DNA of 64,000 nt, from positions 11,574,501-11,638,500 of the forward strand of contig AP031352.1 of the NCBI GenBank assembly GCA_037833965.1, read 5' to 3'. The position numbers and the translations under genes are program-made. The notes beneath the pieces were generated by a model. That model had not been told where the DNA came from, ran no database searches, and was given only the letters and a program-made list of their open reading frames with translations. This DNA comes from Marchantia polymorpha subsp. ruderalis (lineage: Eukaryota; Streptophyta; Marchantiopsida; Marchantiales; Marchantiaceae). Shown piece after piece: positions 38,221-49,770 of this stretch (position 1 is its first letter; every line of letters begins with the position of its first letter).

Positions 38221-40030
38221 GAGATTAATTATAGCAGGAAGCATGGAGGACCCCATCGAGTAGTATGGGGTGAAATTAAGGATTCGTCTGGCCCCATAGC
38301 CTACCGATTGAAATAACTTAATATGCATATAATATGTTCGAACTATCTCCATCAAAAAGACCCATGAAGTATAAACTCATCCCAAGAAGCATCAAATAAC
38401 ATGGAATGCAACTCATGTATTCATTGATTGACGTAGAATCCACATCCTGCAGTTCATAGAACAATGCATATATGTCGACAAATTTGAATAAATTAAAGTA
38501 GACTATATTATATGGTTAAATGTAATAGATCCATGTCATCTACTATCGTGGAACAATTCTAATCTTTCAAGAAACAAATTGTTTCCAGAATGAGATGAAG
38601 TTGCTAATTATAGCTCCATATAGATACCTATAGATTTTACTTCTTTGCATAACTATACTTTCCAATAACCTTTTTAGTCTATAAGAAGCAACATATGAAG
38701 AAGAACATCATACATATCCATTATTTTTGTTTTGAATGTTCCATGGGTCATATGAATTATGTCCATGCGATCGTATTAGTTCTATAGAATTACGAGGCAT
38801 GTATAGATTGAGTAAGGAGTGTAGGACATAAGATTGTCGATACATCAAGGTAATAATACTTCTAGTCGTGTTTGTGGACAAACATTGGATGGAACCTCAT
38901 GTCGTGACTTTGATCACAAAATGAATATCATCTAACAAAATAAGATTTCAAGAATGACCATCTATACAAAATACTTGATAACCATCACGGAGAACCCTAT
39001 GCATTAGACAAAAAAAAGAGTACATTTTTATTTTCAGGTCAAATTTTCTATCACCATTCAAATCAAATGAATTCCTTAAAGCTCTCGTGATATTATTCTA
39101 ACGGTTGTTAAGCGTGTCATAGATTGATGTGATAGAGTTCTAGTTTGATCAACGAGAAATTATAGAGAGCTCAAACTAAATTTCACATACAAATATTACA
39201 GCAAAAGTAATACCATCTACATGTACTACATACTCAGCAAGAGTTGTGTCAAGTTAATGTTAGACGAAATTACTGGAACCAACAACAAAGTATAGGATAC
39301 GAAAACTAAATTTTCTCAATGAAAAGAAAGGAGAAGGTTATTTGTAAAAGTTTATTGAAAAGGAATGAGGATAACTAAAGTTGCACTAGCTTATTTAAGC
39401 TATACAAATATGCGCATCTATGTATAGAGAATCTTAAGATATGTGCACATGAGACACTACAAAAACTTTAATTGAAGGTTATGTAGAATTGATATAATAT
39501 CCAACCGTAACGCCTCAGCTTTTATTTAGGTGACTCCGAGGATGGTGTGGAAAATAATGATGAGGGAATGGATGATGAAGGTCAACAACACAAACAACAA
39601 AATCTCTCCACTATCAATCGATCTAAGATTACCTTGCAATTGTTTATAGCTGTAAAGTGACTATCACATAACACTTGAAACTTTACAGTTGAAATTTTCT
39701 TCTCGTAATTAACGCAGTCAATGAAAACTTGGTGAAAAAGATTGGACGTATCATCATCCTAAATGTAATTTCTAAAAGAAACTCTTGAAACTTTTTTGAA
39801 AATTGTATTGAGAGTTAGCATGGGGCTGTGTACGGAGCAAGCACCAAAAGTGATATCAAGACATAATAGCTTATCATGTTCATATCTAATACCTGGAATT
39901 GTACTATCTAGGATGTGGGCATATACAAAAGGTGTAAAGAAGAAGTAATCTCATGAGAAAAATGAGCCACAGACAAAATTATTTATGTAGGGCTCATCAA
40001 GCTCTGCTATACTCCACAGATTGCCCCTAA
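38220..40030 (+). mobile_element. AT-rich block with a possible Gypsy-type LTR-retrotransposon fossil
   Basis: Near 38265-38320 the plus strand reads a short stretch with SGPIAYRL, similar to the end of Gypsy integrases just before the chromodomain-like tail. The following AT-rich DNA gives only faint further similarity. If real, it is an old, badly broken fossil with no ends visible. The rest of the block shows nothing identifiable. Confidence 0.25.
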
Positions 40031-42339
40031 GATACTACATTGCAGCATTGGAGCATAAGCTGAAGTCACTCGTGGCTGAACTTGAATGGCTCGCCTGAAA
40101 CTGGTGGCAACCGGGATGCTGACCACGAGGACTCTTACAGGGCAGCGAACCCTGTATACGATCAATGTTGCTACTGTAACTTCCAGTACACTTCTGATTG
40201 AGGTACTGTACTGTAGTGCCAGATACTGTATTATACTATATCGTACGCCTGTACATTGTGCACTTCGTTATGGCGTATCACTCCGGCTCCTGTAGAGAGG
40301 AGTGATCCCTTTGACAGTGTGCTCTAATACGAGATTTGGTTCATTCGGATCACCGGAAAATGATAAAAGTACACCGCCAGCAATCGTAATGGATGCCGTG
40401 TTGGAAATTAGGCCTCCTGCCCGATTTCCAAGTCCCTGGTTGCTCTATTGTCTGGTACTTTTGGAAAGGCAGGAGATAGAGAGAGGCAGACAGAGAGAGG
40501 GGTAGAGTCCAATGATCTACAGCTGATGATAATAATAAGCGCAATGGCAAAGACAGCTTGCAGATGTGACCGGAACGTTGTTCAAGCCTCGAAAGGCTTT
40601 CGAGCAGAGTGGCATCAGTTGCTGCAGCCAAGCTCAAGACAAACGCGTTCCCTTGCATGTCATGGGATGAAGGATGTTGGAGATTGTTCGAGATGCTAAT
40701 TTTCAGCTTTTCTTCACCCAGCCTCTGACCTGAGGAGCCATGGATGGAGTGAGAGGCCCGTATGTTCTTTTTCGAGCGATTCTTTATTTCTTCTGAACAA
40801 AACCTGCGGCTTTCTTCCATCCTAACCAGGGAAGGAAACTTCGCTTGTCAGAAGGTTGGACACTTGGAGCTCATCAGAATAATGTCCGGGTTCTAGAACA
40901 TGACGCTCTCCTCTCGGTGGTTGTTGCTTGCGGTTATGTGGTGAGAACAAAAAAGTCAATTCGGAGCAGCTTGAGCAATCACTTGAAATTGTTTAGTCAA
41001 CACTCAACATCTTCCCAAGAAACGGCTAAAAATGTGTGGTGACTCTGACTAAGCCGGTCGCTGGAAATCAACGTCTTGAGCCTCGTTGTAAAGTGCATTT
41101 GCTGTGAAAGAAGATTGACCTACAAAGTCTTCTTCATTTTCATCCAATTTGCTACTAAGTACATTTCGTTAGAGTTGCACCAAAAACCGGAAGAAAAGTT
41201 CATCGTCAATCAAATGATGACACGAAACCCATGAAGTAAATCATGGATAGTGATTGTACACCCTTTGACTCGATGTTACACCAGGCAAGACCTAAAAGTA
41301 GGTTAGTCAAGCTCGTCAACGAAGTGAAGTAGCAGTGTTGTGCAAATTCATCTCGAACATAGGTAAATTGGAGATGTGGTATTTTGAGACCATCGCGTTG
41401 AAATGGCGCTTGCATAAAGTGGTAACTTCTGTTGAAAGTAATTCGTTCTTGTTGTCATTCCTGTCCCTTTGATTTCTGTGATGACTTTGGGTTGGAGTGA
41501 TTGGCTCCTCATTCTCGTCCTTAGACCATAGTTGCTAAGTCGTGTCTCCCAGTTTGTCAAACTTTGACATTTGACTTCAGGTGTCTTCTCTTTCGTTTGG
41601 GTTTCAATTTCAATTCTTCTTTCGATCAGTCTCTAAGCTGCCACTGGTTAAGTTAAACCAACAACAACAAAGACTGATAGTCTTCACAGCTAAATGACGT
41701 GCGGATGACACTTTGAATGTCGGACTAGAGTTTGATACAGGGTTCAGCTTCTCAGGTGCCATCCAGCCTGATTTCATGGTTATCACACTGGATGGCACCT
41801 GTTTGCTGTTGGAATCGTCATGAGCTTGGCTCTGGACGCAATCACTACCATTGAAATTTCTTGCAGATCTGTCGAAGAGTTTTGAGTATTAGCTGCAGAA
41901 TTCAGGCCTAGGACAGTTCTGGACAAGTGCGATTAAATCTCAATGTGGAGTCACATAAAAAGTTAGAAATGAGCTCACTCAGGGTGTTATTAGGAGAGAC
42001 GAGTTCACGAGGTGTGAGAATTAGAAATGGAGAGCACAGTGGCAGAAAAATCATATAAAAGAATGAGAGGAAAGGAACATGGGGAATCCAGGGACAATTA
42101 TTGTAGTTTGTGACCTCACTACTCTGACAAAGTCGATGTCAAGGAAATTTGAAGGAAGCTCATGAAATCGTCCTGTCACATATTGGTCAGAACATTTTGT
42201 GCTCAAATGGGGATCTGAAGCTGAAGCTAGGATTCTGATATCACCATGATTCTTCCAGCGTGTACGCGTTTGACCTTCCTCATATGGATTTGACCCATGA
42301 CTTTTGTTTCCCTGATGCCTGCCGGCGTGTTGATCGTGA
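40030..42339. other. Non-repetitive region without a supported gene
   Basis: Composition is ordinary. The only structures I can point to are a perfect 14-bp inverted repeat at 41753-41766 and 41788-41801 (21-base loop) and a coding-like plus-strand stretch around 41710-41820 (FDTGFSFSGAIQPDF) that may belong with the gene remains further right. Confidence 0.35.
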
Positions 42340-43420
42340 CCGGCAGATTCTCCTCGTGTTCGTGCAAAAGAGTGGCAAGTCGCTCACTATACTCTGGTTC
42401 CTGATGGGAAAAAGGTCTTCTGGAGGGCGAGGGCAGTTCAAACTTTGAGCCGGAGAGAACTGACGATGAAAGTGACCTAACTACAAGAACGTCTGCTCAA
42501 CAGAGTGTGACGTATCCGCAGGTTCGAGATCCAGGGTCAGTTGCAGTCATCAAGTTCTCTAATATGGCATTTATCAGGTGGAGTCCCCAGCAAAATCATG
42601 GAGAGCGAGAGAAACTGACAGCGAGAGAAAAAATAATCAAGGGCGAGTTAAAAGTTCTCACTTTTCCTGATCAAACAGAACAGAGCTTCTCGACATGCCC
42701 TCTTTGGTACTCTCTCTCTCTCACTCTCTCTCCTCTGCCTGCTTCTTCTGCCACTGTAAGCTATTTGTTGCACATCGACTCATATGCAGCTCATCGAGAA
42801 CCTCCACAATGAACTGTCATTCACAACTTCGATGTGCGCAGCCGTCAACCACGGAATATAATATGAACCAACACCAAAACACGCGCATTATGCTCGACAA
42901 GGCCTGGACACCTTCTATTTCGGGTCGTTTAGAATACCGATGAGTAACAGATTACCCAAAGAACGACTCTCCCAAGCAGAACGTTATCAGCGCTCCAGTT
43001 GTCGTCAGTAAAGCCTCTTTTCATCATGCCATCGCTCAATCAAAATTCCTCGACAGTCAGAGCTCCGTGAGATTCTTGGGTTCTTGTTTGATTAGTTCGG
43101 GGATCTGCGACTCCAATCATTGAACCTACAGGACTCACGTCCCTCCCTAGCGATGGACGAAACTCTCAAGGAGACTCTCATCTGCAGGAACCAGGCTCGG
43201 TGACCGTCATCAAGCTCTACATCCATGTGCTTCCAAGTCGAAAGCTGGAGTTCACTTGGACGAGTACTTAGATCCTCATTTCCGCATTAGAGTAAGCACC
43301 AACCATATAAGGAGCAAAATCGTAAAAATTAGATCCCTTGAGCTAAATTTTCGAAAAGATGATGATTATGGATATTTTTCACCGGGCAAGTTCTGATGGA
43401 ACCGGGATGAAGAAGGTCGC
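41700..43420 (+). pseudogene. Broken remains of an unrecognised protein gene with a repeated PGSVxVIK motif
   Basis: Several short plus-strand frames look protein-coding but do not connect. They are 42340-42480 (WQVAHYTLVPDGKKVFWRAR), 42519-42554 (RDPGSVAVIK), 43185-43214 (QEPGSVTVIK), a frame near 42900-43020 (DTFYFGSFRIPMSNRLPKER) and one near 43250-43390 (HLDEYLDPHFRIR, FRKDDDYGYFSPGKF). Both motif copies directly follow a CAG that could be a splice acceptor, which would suit a duplicated exon. A weaker relative may lie near 41757-41795. I do not recognise the family. The pieces are consistent with a decayed multi-exon host gene, but chance similarity between short frames is possible. Confidence 0.3.
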
Positions 43421-46400
43421 CAGCGAGACAATTATCGTTGGTGACATTCGTTCAATGTTGAACACACATTATTGTGAATGCTTTCAACAATCAGATGCTC
43501 ATAAATGCAAGTGGCGGAGGGTGAAAAGTGAATCGACCGAAGTGAATCTGGGATCTTGCCTTCGGCATTTCACCCGTGGATTCTAAGTTCAATGCATGGC
43601 GCAAGTGGAATCTCCTTCAACGCCCATGCAGACATATCTTGAGGGAAAGGGGCAGATGACAGACATATATCCTCAGGGTAAGACTTGGAGTAGTTAAAGA
43701 GAACCTTAACGCGCAGGGAGCGCTGTTCTTACTTGTGAGCATCGTATCTTTACACTCCTCGCAAATAGTCAGCGACTTGACGTGCATGTCACAAACAAAC
43801 ACATGTTCAATGAGTGTGTACTGTAGCAGATGTTCATTTCTCGAATATTTGCAGGTGATGTTCATCTGAGGGTGTCCCAGAGGAGAGACGCAGAAGAAAG
43901 CCATGAGCCCATACTGTCTATGGCTGCACAGCCAGCCAGCCAGCTCGTGGCCATGAGCTTTAGAATGGTCTTCAGCTTCAGACCCCTCACTCCACCTGTG
44001 AATAGATTCCGCACCCATAAATGTTCACATGGTCCGCTGGAAAGATGAATGTCCAAAGGCTCTCCGAGAATTCACGTTGCAATCGCTTCTCTGTGAGAAC
44101 TTACGTGTGGACCTACGCTTGCAGAAAATCGACATAATTGCGAACCCAGGTCCTCGTGAGGCGAAACTAAAAGAATGATATGTACAAAACCAAGAGATAC
44201 TCGGCGCAGCAGCAGCAGCGCAGGAATGACACTCTGCTGCACCAGAGACCAGAGTCAGCCGACATGTTTGTACGAGCCTAGAGATAGATCTCAATGAAAC
44301 TGACGTCTGACAGCCAGAACGAAGGGGTAGCCTTCTCCGGCTGCAGTCGTCTCAGAGCCTGCAGATGCCAAATGCACCCACCATTTTCAGATTTCTCTAC
44401 AGTGGTACTTGAAGCCCTAAAACACACATTCTAGATCCATAACGGCGTGATTCTTAGATCTGCTGCTTCCGATGTAGAGCCCGACAGCATGCACTCAACG
44501 CCTCGTTACTCAAACCAGCCTCAGTGTACTGCTGCTGTGCTCCGGTTGGGGCCGATTTGACTGGATACTGGTTAGAGTGAGAGTATGTTTTACCTCGATG
44601 GACGCTGATTGGCCTCTGCAGACCATGCTCAGCTCACTGAGGAGGAAGCTCATATTTCAGCTCGATCCACTCCCCTCGACATGCATGCGAAAGTTGGGGA
44701 CGCTCATCGGTGACTGGCTCTGTTGACTCCCATCGATCGATCCATCCATCCGGACGTTACATACGTTGAGGCTTTGACTGTCGAGGTTACGATCTTGACC
44801 TTCTCAGACGTATCGTATGATGTTTATCAGTATTCAGTCAATGATGCTCTACGATCCATGTTTCCATTCGTCGGTGGATGCTGACAGTCGACGATCGCTC
44901 TGCACACGAGAGGAGAGGAGAGGAGAGGAGGACGAACGAACGCGACGACGCTTTCGATGAGTCGATCTGGAGCGTGTGAGAAGGATCTGAAGTCTTGGAC
45001 TCCGCATATTCCTCTCAGGATTGGAGCTACCCGTGCGTAGAAGTAACGCCAGCTCGTACCGCCATGGACTCGAATCATACACAGAACTGTTCTAGTCCAT
45101 TCTCTCTCTGGACTCATCATCCTCGTCTGGATGAAATTAATACTCCCACCACCCTCGCATCATCGTCTCAGATCTTCGTCGCCTCACTCGCGTTATGGTG
45201 TTCCATAAATACGCCCCTTGAACACGCAGTCTCGACTTGAGCTGGCTATCTACTCTGAAGGACTACGTATTTCTTCTGCCTCTGCTACATTTGTCCATTA
45301 CCGTATGTACGCCCATATTTTCAGAGCATTGCGTACTGTACTCTTCACTCAGGAACATGATGTGGAACTCAAGACACACTTTCGAGCCCACAGAGCTTGG
45401 GATCACATCTGTCAAATCCGTCGCTCCCTGAGAACAATGAAGCCGAAACATGTCTCTGCAATTCTGTTTAAGACATGGCCGTATAAGAAAGAGAGTGGAG
45501 GCATTCTCTTGTATCTGCTTACCAGTCCGCCTCCTGAATCTCAGGACTGTTTCGTAAAAAAAGAGTCCTCTCCTCTCGAGCTGCAGTGGCAAGGTTACCA
45601 ACCGAAGAAGAAGGTTCTGGCGGTTTGTTAACAGGAGAGTGTCTTCATCTCTTTCTGAACCCAGACTTCTGTCTTTCTCGCCATCTTGACTTCGTCAGTT
45701 TTTCTGTCCCTGGACTCAGCAATGCATTCGATGGTCCCGTGCTGCTGAGGCCGAAGAGTAAAAGACACTCGCATCGAGGGGAGGGGGCGCATTGTGTGTA
45801 GTGCTTCGAACCCTGGCCGAGCAGAAAGGAAAAAGCTCAGAGAGGTCAATAAATCAACCTTTTCTTGGAACGAGACCATGATGGGAAGTACAAGGTATGT
45901 GCGACGGATTTCAGAACTGCATGCGACTCCAAATTTATAAACAATCCAAAATTAATGTGGGGAATGACTGGATTTCCTTCGGTCTGGCAGTGAAATGATG
46001 TGCCCCTCGAGCGGTCGAGTATAATTTCGCGCATGAAATAGAAACCGTGTCTGCCCCAGACGACGCACTCTGGAATTATTCCTCAAAGTGTGCAGCGTTC
46101 ACTTCACTAGTAATGATCATTTTTGAGACTGCGATTTCGTTTTTGTGGTCGCTATCACATTCCAAAACTCAATGGAGTACCACTAATGGCTCCATTTCAG
46201 ACAACTTGCGTGCATTTTGCCAAGTTCCCTGCTTCAATTGTCAGCATGAGCCTTCCATGGCACTACCTTGAGTTTACCACATGGTTATTACCAAACAAGA
46301 GAAATGAAAACATGTTGGGAAGATCAAAATAATTTTGGGAAAAGAAGCATAGGTACCACTATTTGGTCATTGCTATAGTAACTCCTTTGTTACATTCTTT

Positions 46401-46558
46401 TCTCAACTTTCTAAGTCATGGTCGAGAAGACTAATTCTTTGACCAAATTCCACTATAACAACCTACACAACAATCTTAGAGCAGACAGCCATTGAGATCA
46501 CGGCAGTTACAATCAGCTAGCTCTTACAATTACTTGCCACCAAGAGTGAAAAACTAGC
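43420..46558. other. Region without a supported gene
   Basis: Composition is ordinary, with scattered short open frames on both strands. Minus-strand frames near 43.75, 45.0 and 45.4 kb have faint Cys-x-x-Cys or helix-like resemblance to metal-binding domains, but neither the strand nor the frames are consistent, so I do not call them. Confidence 0.35.
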
Positions 46559-47620
46559 CTAGGTCTTGAATAAGAGGGACCGAGACTCGTTGGGCACTGT
46601 TGAATCCTCCATCAGCGGCACCACCTGTGAAAGCACCGCGTTATCCATCCGCAGATCGCCCACGAGCAATTCCGCGACCATGAGCTCCGCTATATCCATA
46701 CCTAAATTTTTCTTCCTCGTGATATTGAAAAAATCATTGATGCTCACATTATTTTTTGATTTCTTTTCCTTCTCTAGTACCTCCTTTTCTTTGTTCTTCT
46801 TCTCCTTTTCAACACGCAATTCAATAAATACATTTTTCTCTGTTGATTTTTTATGGACCATTTGCATGGTTTCATAAGCCTTGTGAGCTTCTACTTTACT
46901 TTCTCTTGCCTTGCTTGTGGCAAGAGATTTGCGCGTCTACTCAAGATTCTTCTCATGTTAGTTCAATGTCATCTCTTTGTTTTCCTACTCTTCTTCTTTC
47001 TCCTTGCCATCCTTAATGGGTATCTACGTACGTCTTCTTGTCTTCACCGAGAATAACTACTTTTTCTCCTCTTTCACAGCAATCTCCACGAACTTCTCGT
47101 ACTCAGATTCACAATGAAGATCGTGCTCGCGGCATCCTCAACTATCTTCATAGTCTTTTTCATAGCTACAATAATCTCTACAGTACTCTCCGCCTTTGCC
47201 CTAGCTGCCTTCAAAGAACTAGTTTTTTGCCATACACTCTACAAGGTGAGCTCTCATTTACACCATCAAAGCCGCTACCTCCTCTATCATCAACATATCC
47301 AATGCAATATTTTCACTAATTGTCATCACTGTTTCTTCGGTTGTTGTCGCGATTATTGTAGATTTCGCGATCCAGAGAAAATCCATCACGGTTCAGCGTT
47401 GAAATCCTCCATCGTGATCATCTTCATATCCATTGCAACCTTGGTCTATTTCACGACCTTCTTCATGTCCACTTTCGTTGAAGTTATTCTGTTCTGTCAT
47501 CACTTTAGTTGATGGAGTCCGCTTCGTAGGTAGCCGTGTCAGAAATGTGTTGTGATTTCTAGGTAGTAGACATTTCTGCAAGGGAAAATTTGAGTGGCTC
47601 TAGCAATGACATCTATGAGT
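46559..47620 (-). pseudogene. Lys/Glu-rich coiled-coil reading frame, eroded at its 5' side
   Basis: The best frame is open from about 46946 down to 46559 (ATG at 46867, 102 codons from there). It is strongly Lys/Glu-rich (EKEKKNKEKEVLEKEKK) and predicts a long coiled coil, followed by a more hydrophobic tail (GMDIAELMVAELLVGD). Similar charged sequence continues upstream to about 47.6 kb but is broken. I do not recognise a family. It could be a host gene fragment or an accessory protein of a mobile element. It borders a Copia fossil that runs the other way. Confidence 0.35.
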
Positions 47621-49770
47621 TATTTCTTTTCATAGTTGCCCAAAAGATCAAAATAGTTGAAACTAAGACTAGATAGAAGGTAAGATATTTATGCACGGAT
47701 AATGAGTATAAGTTCAAAGTTAGTGCTAAGAGCAAAGTATTAATTGTCATCTCATCACGATTTATACTCCATAACAAAATATTACTTTTGAGAAATTCAA
47801 TCGAATAGTGTTAGAGATAGTGATTAATATGTTTAATCAATCAGATATACCATAATTTTTTTGAACTTAAGCTATCAATCTCGCAATGTATTCAATATAT
47901 CACTTTTCTTCTAGTGCAATTAATTTTTTAACACGGTTTGAATTGAGCCACAAACAAATGTCTTATTATAGTCGCTTAATAAACTTTGGTTGTATGAGTT
48001 TTACTCTCATACTTACGGAAAATAGGATCAAGCTAGATCTTGCATCCAAGACATGTTTTTTCCTTGTATATACTATTGGTGTGAATGTTTATAAGCTATG
48101 AAATCCAATAGATTGTAAAGTTATTGTTAGTATCGATGTTTCTTTCAATGAACTCAAATCATTGAAAGAGATGGAGAATTCTTAGACTTCATATAGTGAC
48201 AAGAAAAAATTTCCAATCACGAATGTTGTTGAGGTAAGATTGATCATTATGTGATCAATGATGTGACACAAGGAGAAGCTCCAATATAGATGTAGCAATT
48301 TTCTAGACAATTGGTTTTAAGGTAGCAGATTATTGTTGGTGAACCTCAAATATATAGATCATACAATAGAGATCAACTAGATTTATTTACTAGTAGATTA
48401 TCAAATCAGATTGATAATGCTCTTGCAAGATATGAATTATATATCAATTCATCTATTTTCAAAAATTATGATATTTTGTACAAAGGATGGTGATGGCATG
48501 CAATTGATATTGGATTAGAATAAACTTATACTCATAGAGAAGTTCAAACTTTTGTCAATAAACTCGAGTGAAATGCTAATATGACTCGTGAAATGAAATT
48601 GTTGATTGATAACAAAACTTGTGAACTAATGAAGCTTCTTAGAATCAAACTTTGATTGAATGCAAGTAGATATACAAGTTGAAGTTAATCAAGATGATGA
48701 GTTTTTCTAAATCACGTTGGTGATGGTTAGAGGTTTCACACAAGAGAAAAATGTGGATCAAAACAAAGTATTTTCACAAGTAGTAAATTATATTACAATT
48801 TGCTTGGTATTTGCATTTGCTCAAATATTCAATCTGATTATGGATCTTTAAATGAAATTTTAGAGTAAAAAATCAACATAAAACAATCAATTGGTTTTGA
48901 ACAGAAAGTTCAAGAAAAATTGATTTGTATATTGTTGGAGTCATTATATGGAGAGAAGCAAATTGAAAATTAATGAAATGATAAGTTCATGAAAACAAAA
49001 GAGTTTTTCACGCACTATGTACAATCCTTGTCTATACCTGAAAAAGATGAATAATGAAAGTTTCAATCTTATTTTTCTAAAATTTTATGTGTATGACATT
49101 GTCATTTAAACAAAAAAAAACAATACAATGTTGACATATGCAAAAATTAGCTAAAATTTACATTCAAGATTTGGATACGTCTAAAAATATATTAGGGTGG
49201 ATATTCATAGTAATTTGACATATGAATATCTACTATTTGACATATGAATATACTGTGAATAGTAATTTGAATGTCAAATTTATATTGAGATCGTCAATGA
49301 ATGTAATTTGACATAATAGACATCACACTTCAAACTTTTTGTAGTTCAATATCCGATCAATATCATTGAAAAGAAAATATGTCATCAATCTCCTATGACA
49401 AAACTATGGGCAGTCTCATGTATTTGATGGTGTGCATGAGGCTTCATATTGCTTAGGATATGTACAATTGAACATGTATATGTCAAATGCAGAGAAGATG
49501 CATTGAAAAGTGGTGAAATATTTTTTTACATTTAAAAAATATTAAAGATTATGCTTTATTTTTTGATGATTTATTCAACGATTGTAAATTCTTGCTAAAC
49601 TACATTGATGTTGACTATAGACAAGATATGAATCAAATAAAATCTACAACTGAATTTTTGTTTACTTGGTGTTAAATGCATTATTTGGAGATTTATCTTG
49701 CAAAAGTGCATAGCTAAGTCTACAACGGAAACTTAATATGTAAAACAAGAAGAAGCAGCAAAGTACCCTA

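Noticed and set aside
42519-42545. GGTTCGAGATCC considered as a tRNA T-arm
   Set aside because: The stem does not pair as a T-arm and no acceptor or anticodon arm is found nearby. I found no tRNA, rRNA or CRISPR-like array anywhere.
43730-45470. Minus-strand frames with ICEEC-, LHCSQG- and LRGICGVQD-type strings resembling HMA domains
   Set aside because: The pieces are short, the second Cys is missing in one and they do not form a consistent gene. Coding-like frames just to the left (42.3-43.4 kb) point to the opposite strand.
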